Shown piece after piece: positions 1 through 8,095 of a stretch of 44,868 nt of DNA (the first letter of the stretch is position 1; each line of letters begins with the position of its first letter). The notes beneath the pieces were generated by a model. The model had not been told where the DNA came from. It ran no database searches and worked only from the letters and a program-made list of their open reading frames with translations. Source of the stretch: an uncultured Clostridia bacterium (GTDB lineage: Bacteria; Bacillota; Clostridia; Oscillospirales; Acutalibacteraceae); the NCBI GenBank assembly GCA_947628665.1, contig CANRAU010000015.1, positions 1 through 44,868 on the forward strand. Reading direction: 5' to 3'. The position numbers were made by a program, and so were the translations under genes.

Positions 1-121
1 TTGTTACTTATAAAAGGAGGTCTACTTTATAAACGAGCTATGGCCGGTCGATAAGGAGTTGAGCCATACAAATTCCAGTTTGTAGGGGAGATTAAGCAAG
101 GCGGGAGCACAAAGGGCGGCT

Positions 122-283
122 GTGTTTCTGTCGGATTTGGAGAACGACCCCGGCGAAAAGCACAACCTTGCGCAAGAATTGCCGGAGCTTTGCGCGGAGC
201 TGACCGCTGCGGCTCTAAAATGGCGGGAGGACATTGAAGAGACCTGGAAAGAAAAATTTGCGCAGAATTACAGCTTGACCTAA
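122..283 (+). pseudogene. 3' remnant of a sulfatase gene
   Basis: The plus strand reads through a stretch containing FLSDLENDPGEKHNLA, then a helical tail, and stops with TAA at 281-283. The L-x-DLENDPGExxNLA pattern is the typical C-terminal end of arylsulfatase/alkaline-phosphatase-superfamily sulfatases. The same frame meets a stop (TAG) at 83-85 and no start codon with an SD lies between, so only about 54 C-terminal codons remain of a family normally 450-550 aa long. The catalytic Cys/Ser-x-Pro-x-Arg end is missing. Bases 1-85 do not read as sulfatase. They contain an isolated AAAGGAGG and an imperfect palindrome TACAAA-TTTGTA, so a deletion or insertion joined foreign DNA to the gene tail. 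Identification rests on one motif. Confidence 0.55.
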
Positions 284-318
284 ACGGCTGCTCCGGGAAA
301 AAGAATAGATAAAAAATA

Positions 319-350
319 TGGGGAGACTTTTCGCAAAAGCTCCCCCATTT
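319..350. terminator. Bidirectional intrinsic terminator
   Basis: GGGGAG and CTTTT arms pair with AAAAG and CTCCCC around a CGC loop. The hairpin is flanked by an A run on the left and a T run on the right. It serves the sulfatase remnant on plus and azlCD on minus. Confidence 0.8.
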
Positions 351-359
351 TTTATATTT

Positions 360-686
360 TCAGAACACAAACTGCACGAGCAGCATATAGCAGACCGTCC
401 CGCCCGCGATGGACAAGAGCATTTGCCGCTTCCACAGGTGCAGAAGCACGACAACAAGGATCGCGATCAATTCCGGCAAGCCGTGCGTGCCTGTCAAAAC
501 ACTGACGTTCCTCAGGCTATAGATCACCAGCAGGCCGAAAACGGCGGCGGGCAATACTTTTCCGAGATACTGTATGGATTTGGGTGTGGGTTTGCCTGCC
601 GGAAACAGGAGGAACGGCAGAAAACGCGTGAGCATTGTGCCGAGGATGACCATCAGGATCGTGATGATGCGCTGCGGGAATGTCAT
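360..686 (-). CDS. azlD: AzlD-type branched-chain amino acid exporter small subunit
   Basis: This 108-aa very hydrophobic protein has about four membrane helices. The conserved opening [10 protein letters not shown] and the [17 protein letters not shown] segment are typical of AzlD. AzlD pairs with AzlC in the cytoplasmic membrane to export branched-chain amino acids and their analogues. The start codon overlaps the azlC stop (ATGA at 683-686), so translation is coupled. Length is normal for the family. The substrate is inferred from the family only. Confidence 0.88.
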   Translation of the reverse strand: MTFPQRIITILMVILGTMLTRFLPFLLFPAGKPTPKSIQYLGKVLPAAVFGLLVIYSLRNVSVLTGTHGLPELIAILVVVLLHLWKRQMLLSIAGGTVCYMLLVQFVF

Positions 687-1384
687 TGCGTCCGCACCTT
701 CCTTTCCAGCGGGCTACGCAATAGCATGAGCACCGCAAGGATCGAAGCCATAGCCGGAATGAGAAAACCGTCCGCTTTAAACAGGAGCAGGCACAAAAGC
801 GACAGCCCCAGTCCCAAAAGAGCGGGTGTATGTGTTTTGTCTTTCAACCATTGTTCCAAAAAGATCACCACAAACATGGCGGTCATAACGAAATCCAAGC
901 CCTCGGTGTCAAATTGGATCAAAGACCCGAACAACCCGCCGAGCGTAGAGCCCGAAAACCAGTAAAAATGGTTGAGCAGTGTGACAAAAAACATGAACCA
1001 TCCCCTGTCCACATCCGGCGGGACATTTGCCGTATAATTGATAGAAAAGCTCTCGTCGCAAAGGCCGAAAATCAAATAGGCTTTTTTGCGTCCCGTATTT
1101 TTATAGGTATCCAGCATGGAAATGCCGTAAAACAGGTGTCTCGCGTTGATCATCAGCGTCATGGCAAGCGCTTGCAGCGGATGGAACGCGCCGAGCAGCA
1201 TATCCACCGTCACAAATTCTACAGAACCCGCAAAAATCGTCAGGCTCATAAGCATGGGATACAAAAAGCGAAAGCCCGATACGTGCATATAAATACCGTA
1301 AGTCAGTCCTAAAAACCAAAATCCCGCGAAAATCGGAATCGTATGCGGAAAGGCCGCTTTAAACGCTTTTTTGCGGGTTTCCAT
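683..1384 (-). CDS. azlC: AzlC-type branched-chain amino acid exporter large subunit
   Basis: A 233-aa membrane protein of the AzlC family. It begins [30 protein letters not shown] and carries the family segments FAGSVEFV and [11 protein letters not shown]. The longer upstream frame is rejected because AAGGGGAGG lies about 9 nt before the ATG at 1384. It is first in a two-gene operon with azlD and has its own sigma-A promoter at 1445-1473, back to back with the symporter promoter. Expected role: permease core of amino acid efflux in the cytoplasmic membrane. No regulator gene adjoins the pair. Confidence 0.9.
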   Translation of the reverse strand: METRKKAFKAAFPHTIPIFAGFWFLGLTYGIYMHVSGFRFLYPMLMSLTIFAGSVEFVTVDMLLGAFHPLQALAMTLMINARHLFYGISMLDTYKNTGRKKAYLIFGLCDESFSINYTANVPPDVDRGWFMFFVTLLNHFYWFSGSTLGGLFGSLIQFDTEGLDFVMTAMFVVIFLEQWLKDKTHTPALLGLGLSLLCLLLFKADGFLIPAMASILAVLMLLRSPLERKVRTQ

Positions 1385-1444
1385 GCGCACACGCCTCCCC
1401 TTTCCGTTTGTTGAATCGATTGCATACATTTCGTGTTTCTTACG

Positions 1445-1473
1445 ATTATACACATTTTGGAAATTTCTGTAAA
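1445..1473 (-). promoter_or_regulatory. Sigma-A promoter of azlCD
   Basis: On the minus strand TTTACA, a 17 bp spacer and TATAAT lie about 60 bp before the azlC start. Spacing is ideal and the -10 is perfect. Confidence 0.75.
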
Positions 1474-1545
1474 GCCAAAGCGGGAAAAATGCAGTTGTGT
1501 GCCGACATAAAATTGCCCGCATTCCTTTCATTTCGACAAAGCATC

Positions 1546-1574
1546 TTGCAAATCCTGTTCGCATAGACTATAAT
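1546..1574 (+). promoter_or_regulatory. Sigma-A promoter of the GPH-type symporter gene
   Basis: TTGCAA, 17 bp, TATAAT. It lies about 100 bp upstream of the symporter start and diverges from the azlCD promoter 73 bp away. Confidence 0.75.
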
Positions 1575-1673
1575 CGAATCGGAAGCGCGCCGCCCGTGCA
1601 AGCGTCGGAAGCGCGAAATCAGCTTGAAGAGGTCAATGCAATATACAGCGCGAAGCAGGGAAAGGTGGTTTAT

Positions 1674-3143
1674 ATGGCACAGAAAAGCAGGTTGACCAAG
1701 CGAAAAAAGACGGGTTATGCATTGGGGATTTTTACCGAATCCCTGATCTACAATATGTTTTATACCTATTACCTGACTTTTTTGAATGAGATCGTCGGCA
1801 TTCAGCCGAAGTACAGCTCGATCATTATTTTCATTTCCATTGCATGGGACGCAGTCACCGATCCGATGATCGGCAGTTATACCGACCGCGTCGGCGTAGA
1901 CAAGCGCAAGTTTATGCAAAAATCGCTCTTTCCGCTTGCTCTGACTTTTATTGTGGCATGGACGAGCATCGGCGCGGGATTCCAATCGCAGACGCTCAAG
2001 ATCCTGCTGTATACGCTGATCTCCATGGCGATTTGGGTGTTCTACACCATGTATACCATCCCCTATTATGCCGTGGTTGCAGAGCTTACCGAAGATTACG
2101 ACGAACGGACGCAGATCCGCTCGCTGTCCTCCCTGCTGAACGCGATAGCCGTGGGGCTTGGCAATATTCTGCCTGCGCTCGTGCCTACCGTGGCGATCCT
2201 GCTTGGCGAAAAATACGCAAGCAACGCTTATGCCGTGATTGCCGCCGTCATCAGCATCTTGGCGGTGGTGTTGGGCTTCGTTTGCTGTAAATCCCTGCAG
2301 GGCGTTTATGAACCCAAAAAGGCGTCCGATGCATCCGACGAACAAACGGGCTTGAAAGGCACCATGCGCGCATTCGGGCAGATTTTAAAATTAAAGCCCG
2401 CAAAATACTTTTTCCTGTTCGTATTCTTTTTCCTGGCGACGTCTTCCATGATCCAGTCCAATCTGACCTATATGGTGATCGACTGCATCGGTATGGATTA
2501 CGATACAGGCATTGTTTTCGTCATTCTCTCCATGGTCGTCGCCATGGCGATCACTGTGCCGTTGGTCGAAAAAACTGCCGAAAAGAAAGACAGAAGATTC
2601 GCGGTGATCGTGTTCCTGTCCATTACCCTCGTCGGCGAAATCGCGCTGAAAATCATCGGCCTCGACGCGGAGGTCGGCGGCTTCAAAATCATGTGCATCG
2701 TAAGCCCCGCCCTTTTGGGCTTAGGCGCGGGGACGTTTTGGACGCTGTTCTATTCCATAGGCTACGACCTTGTGGAATTGGATGAGTTGAAAACGGGAAA
2801 GCGGCGTGAATCCATTATCACCGCGTTGCCCCAGCTCGTCCAAAAATTCGGTTCGGCATTCGGGATTTTGGCGGTCGGTCAACTGCTGTCCTTCTACGGA
2901 TACAACTCCGCCGCCGACCCCGCCGGTTCGGAGTCTCTGATCCAAGTGGTCACCGACCCCAAAATCGTAAACGGTATGGAAAATATTTCCACGGTCATCC
3001 CGGCGGCGTTGCTTGCCGTTTCGATCCTCTCCGCCATTCTCTACCCCATGACAAGAGAAAGGGTAAATCTTTTGATGGCAGCGCTGCACAAAAAGCGCAA
3101 CGGCGAAGAATATTCGACAGAGGGCTTGGAAAAGTTGCTGTAA
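1674..3143 (+). CDS. MFS transporter of the glycoside-pentoside-hexuronide (GPH):cation symporter type
   Basis: A 489-aa polytopic membrane protein with about twelve helices. The N-terminal half carries AWDAVTDPMIGSYTDR, which matches the GPH/MFS_2 signature D-P-x-x-G-x-x-x-D-R. These symporters import sugars or glycosides with Na+ or H+; the substrate cannot be read from sequence. ATG at 1674 is chosen because GGAAAGGTGG precedes it; the upstream open frame has no SD. The C-terminus YSTEGLEKLL is echoed almost exactly at 5531-5564, where a second copy of this gene end survives. The HD-domain gene follows after 25 bp, probably in the same transcript. A sugar role would fit the sulfatase remnant upstream, but that is inference. 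Confidence 0.85.
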   Translation: MAQKSRLTKRKKTGYALGIFTESLIYNMFYTYYLTFLNEIVGIQPKYSSIIIFISIAWDAVTDPMIGSYTDRVGVDKRKFMQKSLFPLALTFIVAWTSIGAGFQSQTLKILLYTLISMAIWVFYTMYTIPYYAVVAELTEDYDERTQIRSLSSLLNAIAVGLGNILPALVPTVAILLGEKYASNAYAVIAAVISILAVVLGFVCCKSLQGVYEPKKASDASDEQTGLKGTMRAFGQILKLKPAKYFFLFVFFFLATSSMIQSNLTYMVIDCIGMDYDTGIVFVILSMVVAMAITVPLVEKTAEKKDRRFAVIVFLSITLVGEIALKIIGLDAEVGGFKIMCIVSPALLGLGAGTFWTLFYSIGYDLVELDELKTGKRRESIITALPQLVQKFGSAFGILAVGQLLSFYGYNSAADPAGSESLIQVVTDPKIVNGMENISTVIPAALLAVSILSAILYPMTRERVNLLMAALHKKRNGEEYSTEGLEKLL

Positions 3144-3168
3144 TTTTCTTATTTCGGAGGTCATTTTT

Positions 3169-3756
3169 ATGCTGCAAGCGGTTTCTCGAGAGCGCGCGGA
3201 GGCGCTTCTCAAAAAATACAATCAAGATGCGTTTCATTTACGCCACGCCTATACGGTCGAGGGTGTGATGCGCTGGTTTGCCAACGAATTGGGTTACGGT
3301 GAGGACGCCGATTTCTGGGCGCAGGTCGGGCTTTTGCACGACATCGATTTTGAACGTTATCCCAACGAGCATTGCCGAAAAGCCCCCGAGCTGCTGCAAG
3401 AGATCGACGCGTCGCAGGAACTTGTCCACGCCGTTTGCTCACATGGCTATTCCATTACGGTGGATATTGCCCCCGAGCATGAAATGGAAAAGGTGCTGTT
3501 TGCCGCCGACGAGTTGACAGGGCTTGTTTGGGCGTGCGCGCTGATGCGACCCTCCAAAAGCACCAAGGATATGGAGGTCAAAAGTCTCAAGAAGAAGTTC
3601 AAGGATAAAAAATTCGCCGCAGGCTGCTCACGGGACGTGATTCGACAGGGTGCGGATATGCTCGGCTGGGATTTGGACACGCTGTTTGAAAAGACCATTC
3701 TCGCCATGCGCGCCTGTGAGGACAACGTAAACGAAACGATACGCGCGATCGAGTAA
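3169..3756 (+). CDS. HD-domain (HDIG-like) hydrolase
   Basis: A 195-aa protein with the metal-binding HD pattern: RHAYTVEGVMRWFA near residue 25, then LLHDIDFERYP near 55. Later histidines lie in CSHGYS, and ADELTGLVWACALMRPSK follows. Such small HD proteins are usually phosphohydrolases acting on nucleotides; the substrate is unknown. The SD is GGAGGT, 8 nt before ATG. It is 25 bp behind the symporter and likely co-transcribed, and a terminator follows at 3834. Confidence 0.85.
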   Translation: MLQAVSRERAEALLKKYNQDAFHLRHAYTVEGVMRWFANELGYGEDADFWAQVGLLHDIDFERYPNEHCRKAPELLQEIDASQELVHAVCSHGYSITVDIAPEHEMEKVLFAADELTGLVWACALMRPSKSTKDMEVKSLKKKFKDKKFAAGCSRDVIRQGADMLGWDLDTLFEKTILAMRACEDNVNETIRAIE

Positions 3757-3833
3757 ACTGCGTTTCGTCCCGCCCCCCAAACGGTATAGAAGGTTTTTAA
3801 TATACGCTTATTTTCACGGTATGCGCATGAAGA

Positions 3834-3869
3834 AAGCCGCCCAAGTGTCACGCTCGGGCGGCTTATTTT
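3834..3869. terminator. Bidirectional intrinsic terminator
   Basis: AAGCCGCCC pairs with GGGCGGCTT over a 13-base loop and is followed by TATTTT. It sits between the convergent HD gene and surface-protein gene. Confidence 0.75.
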
Positions 3870-3917
3870 ACATTCGCTTTTTACCGGTTCGGGTTCGGTC
3901 GGTTTCGTTCACGCGGA

Positions 3918-5321
3918 TCAGAAAGCCTTACGCCGACGGGCTTGCATGGCTGTACGCATTGATCCGATACCGACGAGCACGAGCAGAAGCGTTTGCCATA
4001 AAGCACCGACTTCTGCGCCTGTCTTGGGAATATCCGCGACGTAACGGGGGTCGGCCTGACCGCAGTTTACGCACTTGCCTTCCTTGTAAGTATGGCCTAA
4101 AGCCGCGATGTCGGTAATATCCTTGGTTGCGGTATAGGTTTTTCCATCAAAAGTCACGGTCGCCGTATAGGTCGTGACGCCGACTTCGGTGCAAGTGGCA
4201 GGTGTTTTTACGGTGTCGGTCACGGTCGCTTCCACCGTTTGTGTATGAGAATTGTCCGTCGCGCAGGTGAAAGTCGCCGTCGCTCGTTTGCCGTCGTCAG
4301 ACCAGGTAAAGGCCGGCGCACCATAGGTGTGTCCCACAGCCGGAATGTCCGCGACCTCCTTTGTTGCGGTAAATTCTTCGCCATCTAACATCACGGTCGC
4401 TGTATAGGTCGTGACGCCGTCTTCGGTACAAGTGGCAGGTGTTTTTACGGTGTCGGTCACGGTCGCGTCCACTGTTTGTGTATGAGAATTGTCCGTCGCG
4501 CAGGTGAAAGTCGCCGTCGCGCGTTTGCCGTCGTCAGACCAGGTAAAGACAGGCTCGCCGTAGGCGTGCGCGCCGTAGCCCAAGTCCTCGTATTTCGTGG
4601 CGATCTCACAGACCGTGCAACGCGAGCGAATATGGCCGCGAACCAAGCAGGTCGGTTCAACGCGCTCGGTCTCTGCGTAGGTGTGCTCCGCGTTGAGCGT
4701 AACATGAACCGTCAGGGTGTTGCCCGCCTTGTCATAAACCACGATCTCCAACGCGCCGAAGATCGGTTTGTTCATAGACCCACTCGTCATGGTAAAGCCG
4801 TTGCCATTGCTGCCGAGCGCCATTTTTGTTCCGTTGACAAGTATGCGATCCATATTCGCCTCGTCAAATGTGCCCGTGAGCGTCAGGCAGTATACCCCGC
4901 CTTCCTTCAGTTTGCTGCTGCTCTTAATGGCGGGCGCGGTCTTGTCGAGCGTTACCGTAACGGCAGTGCTGTTGCCCGCCGCGTCAGCGGCCGCAAGTGT
5001 GTATGCGCCGTCCGCACCGTCCAAAACAAACCGATTGTTTGCGTCCAACCGCGTGGCCGTACCGTTCACGGTGAACGTATCTGCATACGCTTCATTGACC
5101 GTCACAGTGACCGGATGGTTGTAATAAGCACCGTCCGTAATGCCGGAAAATATCGATTCGGCGTCAATTACACGCGCCCGGGATTCGGACGCGATCTCCT
5201 CGGAAAGTGCGGCGCTTGCCGTCGCATCCGAAGCGCCGACGACCAATACCTGCATACCGAAAAGCAGCCCGGTTGCGAACAGCAATACGGCCAAACGCAG
5301 AAGTATTCTTTGCTTACCCAT
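3918..5321 (-). CDS. Secreted surface protein with tandem repeats and a sortase-type anchor
   Basis: A 467-aa predicted cell-wall protein. The N-terminus MGKQRILLRLAVLLFATGLLF is a signal peptide. Residues about 55-230 contain Ig-like strands (NHPVTVTVNEAYADTF, DKTAPAIKSSSKLKEGGVY) as in bacterial Ig-type surface proteins. Two nearly identical units of about 83 aa follow, each with FTWSDDGKRATATFTCATDN and TDTVKTPATCTE. The C-terminus has IPKTG, a hydrophobic helix (ALWQTLLLVLVGIG) and RRRK, a sortase sorting signal with Ile for the usual Leu. ATG at 5321 is preceded by AGAGGAG. The ligand is unknown. The nearly identical DNA repeats (about 4.13-4.38 and 4.38-4.63 kb) could recombine. Confidence 0.8.
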   Translation of the reverse strand: MGKQRILLRLAVLLFATGLLFGMQVLVVGASDATASAALSEEIASESRARVIDAESIFSGITDGAYYNHPVTVTVNEAYADTFTVNGTATRLDANNRFVLDGADGAYTLAAADAAGNSTAVTVTLDKTAPAIKSSSKLKEGGVYCLTLTGTFDEANMDRILVNGTKMALGSNGNGFTMTSGSMNKPIFGALEIVVYDKAGNTLTVHVTLNAEHTYAETERVEPTCLVRGHIRSRCTVCEIATKYEDLGYGAHAYGEPVFTWSDDGKRATATFTCATDNSHTQTVDATVTDTVKTPATCTEDGVTTYTATVMLDGEEFTATKEVADIPAVGHTYGAPAFTWSDDGKRATATFTCATDNSHTQTVEATVTDTVKTPATCTEVGVTTYTATVTFDGKTYTATKDITDIAALGHTYKEGKCVNCGQADPRYVADIPKTGAEVGALWQTLLLVLVGIGSMRTAMQARRRKAF

Positions 5322-5495
5322 AATGGTTTCTCCTCTCTGTGGACGTGACAAGTCCGCTTTATGCGGAAAACGTATCACGGATATAATGTACCACAAACGG
5401 GCGCAAAAAGAAAGTATTTTTGCATAAAAATGGATTTTCTGCATTCTGCATGAACTTGCACGCATTTCGCATACCGCAAAAGGAGGTGTTGACGC

Positions 5496-5564
5496 TTGCA
5501 AAAGAGAACCGCCCCGCTCTGCCGCCAAGCATATTCGACAGAGGGTTTGGAAAAGCTGCTGTGA
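5496..5564 (+). pseudogene. Relic carrying a copy of the GPH symporter 3' end
   Basis: AAAGGAGGT precedes a TTG at 5496 that opens a 22-codon frame ending AYSTEGLEKLL-stop. The last eleven codons match the end of the symporter gene at 3110-3143 with only a few base changes. This looks like what is left when most of a paralogous transporter gene was deleted, leaving a ribosome-binding site joined to the last codons. A translated micro-ORF cannot be excluded. Confidence 0.5.
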
Positions 5565-5580
5565 GCGATTGCCGGGGTAT

Positions 5581-5662
5581 TCGCCGCACAGCTTGCGGCG
5601 ACACATTTTAGATGAAATAGAAGCACAGTCCCCGTCCTTCTGAACGCGGACTGTGCTTCTAT
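5581..5662. terminator. Two hairpins behind the relic and the GNAT gene
   Basis: TCGCCGCA pairs with TGCGGCGA at 5581-5601. A 15 bp stem, ATAGAAGCACAGTCC with GGACTGTGCTTCTAT, lies at 5617-5662. U runs are weak on both sides, so termination is plausible but not textbook. The second stem sits just downstream of the minus-strand GNAT gene. Confidence 0.5.
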
Positions 5663-5678
5663 CTTATGATATAAATCA

Positions 5679-6119
5679 TTACGGCCGCAATTTTTTCATA
5701 AAGCGAATTTGCTCTTTTTCGGAAGTATAGCCGAGATTCCTATAAAAATCATGGGCGTTTGATCGGTCTTTACCCGAATTCAGCCGCATCATTTTTATGC
5801 CGTTTTGAAGCGCCCACGCTTCCGCCGCGGCGACAAGCGCCCGCCCGACCCCGATATGCCGATACGCCGACCGAACCGCCAATCCAAGAATATTCGCCAT
5901 GGTTTCAAAGTACAAAACATCATATTTTTCCACATGTACATATCCGACCACAGCCCCGCCGGCCACAGCGACATATACGGCTTCGCGGCGCGGGTCGAGG
6001 CTTTCTAACTTGCGCCGCACCAAAGAAACCGTACACGGATAGCCCAAATCCGCACTGCATATCGCGGCAATGGCATCCGCATCGGAAACAGCCGCCTCTC
6101 TTATCCCAAATTCGCGCAC
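5679..6119 (-). CDS. GNAT-family N-acetyltransferase
   Basis: A 146-aa protein with the acetyl-CoA-binding motif A as LAVRSAYRHIGVGRALVAAA (R-x-x-G-x-G) and the downstream NSGKDRSNAHDFYRNLGY typical of GNAT C-termini. It transfers an acetyl group from acetyl-CoA to an unknown amine. GTG at 6119 is chosen because AGGGTGAT precedes it and the conserved domain starts there; upstream codons overlap the promoter and a terminator. It is a single gene with its own promoter at 6152-6180. Confidence 0.85.
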   Translation of the reverse strand: MREFGIREAAVSDADAIAAICSADLGYPCTVSLVRRKLESLDPRREAVYVAVAGGAVVGYVHVEKYDVLYFETMANILGLAVRSAYRHIGVGRALVAAAEAWALQNGIKMMRLNSGKDRSNAHDFYRNLGYTSEKEQIRFMKKLRP

Positions 6120-6151
6120 AATATCACCCTGCAAAATCTGATTTTTCTTAT

Positions 6152-6180
6152 ATAGTACCACCCGAAAAGTCGAAAAGCAA
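6152..6180 (-). promoter_or_regulatory. Promoter of the GNAT gene
   Basis: Minus strand TTGCTT, 17 bp, TACTAT, about 32 bp upstream of the GTG start and abutting the terminator of the upstream gene. Confidence 0.5.
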
Positions 6181-6218
6181 TGCCCGCCGAGCTTTCCTCT
6201 CAGACGCTCGGCGGGCAT
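6180..6218 (-). terminator. Terminator of the acyl-CoA ligase gene
   Basis: A 13 bp GC-rich stem, ATGCCCGCCGAGC with GCTCGGCGGGCAT. On the minus strand it is followed by a T-rich stretch and on plus by GTTTTTC. Confidence 0.7.
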
Positions 6219-6260
6219 GTTTTTCATAAAATACTATATTGCGTTCTGCTTTGATGCCAA

Positions 6261-7895
6261 TTAGCTGCGGTTCTGCGCTTCCACCAGACGAACGCCGCAG
6301 TACATTTCACGCAGCTTGGGCTTTTCGATCTTGCCCGTGGCGTTGCGCGGCACGTCGGCGAAAATAATCTTGCGCGGACGCTTATACCGCGGCAGATCCA
6401 TGCAGAATCGGTTGATTTCTTCTTCCGTACAGGTTTGACCCGCTTTTACCTGAATGATCGCCGCAGCGATCTCGCCGAGTCTCTGATCGGGCAGACCGAT
6501 AACCGCCACGTCATGAACTTTAGGATGGGCGGCAAGGAAATCCTCGATCTGCACAGGATACAGGTTTTCGCCGCCGGAGATGATGACGTCTTTTTTGCGG
6601 TCTACTAAGAAGATAAAGCCGTCTTCATCCTGCATGGCCATATCGCCTGTATGCAGCCAGCCGTTTTCCAGCACTTCGGCGGTAGCGTCCGGGTCTTTAT
6701 AGTAGCACACCATCACGCCCGGCCCTTTGACGCACAGTTCGCCGACGTCCCCTTTCGTAACGGGTTTGTTCTGTTCGTCTACGATTTTGGCTTTCCAGCC
6801 ATAGCCGGGGATGCCGATCGCACCGACCTTATGTACATTCTCCAGCCCCAAATGGACGCAGCCGGGGCCTGTGGACTCGGACAAGCCGTAATTCGTGTCG
6901 TACTGGTGATGCGGGAAATAGCGGAGCCACTGCCGAATCAGCGACGGCGGAACGGGCTGCGCGCCGATATGCATCAACCGCCATTGCGAGAGCGCATAGT
7001 TCTCCAACCGAAGCTCTCCCCTGTCGAGCGCCGCCAAAATATCCTGCGCCCACGGCACCAAAAGCCACACGTTGGTGCAGCCTTCACTCGAAACAGCCTC
7101 CAATATGGAAGTGGGCGAATTGCCTTTCAGAAGCACCGCCTTGCTCCCCGTAAACAGAGAACCGAACCAGTGCATTTTTGCGCCCGTGTGGTAGAGCGGC
7201 GGGATGCACAAAAACACATCGTCATGCGTGGTCTTATGGTGCAGCGCCTCCATTTTGGCGGATTGGGAAAGCGCCTGATGCCGCAGCAAAATGGCTTTCG
7301 GGAATCCGGTCGTACCTGAGGAATAGTAAATCGCCGCCTCGTCGTCCTCCTCAATGAGCACCTTCGGCGCAACGCTGGAGCAGTTTGCCACCGCCAAATA
7401 GTAATCCTCTGCAAAAGACGGACAGTTCTCGCCGACGAAAAGCAGCAGGCGTTCTTTCCCCAGTTCGTCCGCGACGTCCTCTACCCTGCCGATGAATTCG
7501 GGTCCAAAGAAAAGCACGTCCACATCCGCCAGCTTCACGCAGTAAGCGATCTCATCCGCCGTATAGCGGAAGTTCAGCGGTACGGCGATTGCGCCCGATT
7601 TCAAAATACCGAAGTAGATGGGCAGCCATTCCAGACAGTTCATCAGCAAAACGGCCACCTTTTGCCCCTTGCGAATCCCCCGCGCGATCAGCAGATTCGC
7701 CACCCGATTGGCCTTTTCGTCGAAAACAGACCATGTGATGGCACGCCGATAAGGCGCAGTCCCGCTTGGCTGGATGAGTTCATACTCCTTCCAGGTGACT
7801 CGCTGTACCTCCTGCACCTCGGGATTGATCTCCACCAAGGCGGTTTCGTCGCCGAACAGCTTGCTGTTGCGCTCCAACAGATCGGTAATAGGCAT
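6261..7895 (-). CDS. AMP-forming acyl-CoA synthetase
   Basis: A 544-aa ANL-superfamily ligase that activates a carboxylic acid to acyl-AMP and then acyl-CoA in the cytoplasm. Motifs in order: the P-loop-like YYSSGTTGFPKAI, TNYGLSESTGPG, the HTGDMAMQDEDGFIFLVDRKKD hinge region with ISGGENLYP, and the catalytic-lysine region NATGKIEKPKLRE. Length is normal. ATG at 7895 has GGAAAGGAAC upstream. It has its own promoter at 7959-7988 and is separated from the paaK-ior operon by a terminator, yet lies on the same strand. It may activate aryl or indole acids made by the ior system; that is inference. The acid specificity is unknown. Confidence 0.88.
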   Translation of the reverse strand: MPITDLLERNSKLFGDETALVEINPEVQEVQRVTWKEYELIQPSGTAPYRRAITWSVFDEKANRVANLLIARGIRKGQKVAVLLMNCLEWLPIYFGILKSGAIAVPLNFRYTADEIAYCVKLADVDVLFFGPEFIGRVEDVADELGKERLLLFVGENCPSFAEDYYLAVANCSSVAPKVLIEEDDEAAIYYSSGTTGFPKAILLRHQALSQSAKMEALHHKTTHDDVFLCIPPLYHTGAKMHWFGSLFTGSKAVLLKGNSPTSILEAVSSEGCTNVWLLVPWAQDILAALDRGELRLENYALSQWRLMHIGAQPVPPSLIRQWLRYFPHHQYDTNYGLSESTGPGCVHLGLENVHKVGAIGIPGYGWKAKIVDEQNKPVTKGDVGELCVKGPGVMVCYYKDPDATAEVLENGWLHTGDMAMQDEDGFIFLVDRKKDVIISGGENLYPVQIEDFLAAHPKVHDVAVIGLPDQRLGEIAAAIIQVKAGQTCTEEEINRFCMDLPRYKRPRKIIFADVPRNATGKIEKPKLREMYCGVRLVEAQNRS

Positions 7896-7958
7896 AAGCT
7901 CGTTCCTTTCCGATGCGGGCAATAACCCGTGTACTTTATCAATTTTAACTACTAAATT

Positions 7959-7988
7959 ATCATAGCCGAATCCCCGCAGAAAGTCAAG
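7959..7988 (-). promoter_or_regulatory. Sigma-A promoter of the acyl-CoA synthetase gene
   Basis: Minus strand TTGACT, 18 bp, TATGAT, about 65 bp before the start codon. Confidence 0.7.
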
Positions 7989-8014
7989 AGAAAGCACGAA
8001 AAATGACAACGGCA

Positions 8015-8048
8015 AAAAAACGGAGATCGTCTGCGCAACGATCCCCGA
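8015..8048 (-). terminator. Terminator of the ior-paaK operon
   Basis: On the minus strand CGGGGATCGT pairs with ACGATCTCCG over a 7-base loop and is followed by seven T. Confidence 0.85.
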
Positions 8049-8095
8049 TTTTCTGCATTTTAATATGGTATTTTCAACAAGAAACCTACGGCGGG

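Noticed and set aside
1-85. Possible insertion-sequence end before the sulfatase remnant
   Set aside because: There is a short palindrome and an SD-like word, but no transposase or second end is visible in the window.
1446-2345. 299-codon open frame on the minus strand
   Set aside because: Antisense to the GPH-type symporter; composition is His/Arg-rich, typical of a shadow frame.
4476-5348. 290-codon open frame on the plus strand
   Set aside because: Antisense to the surface protein with signal peptide and sorting signal; no SD and no domain.
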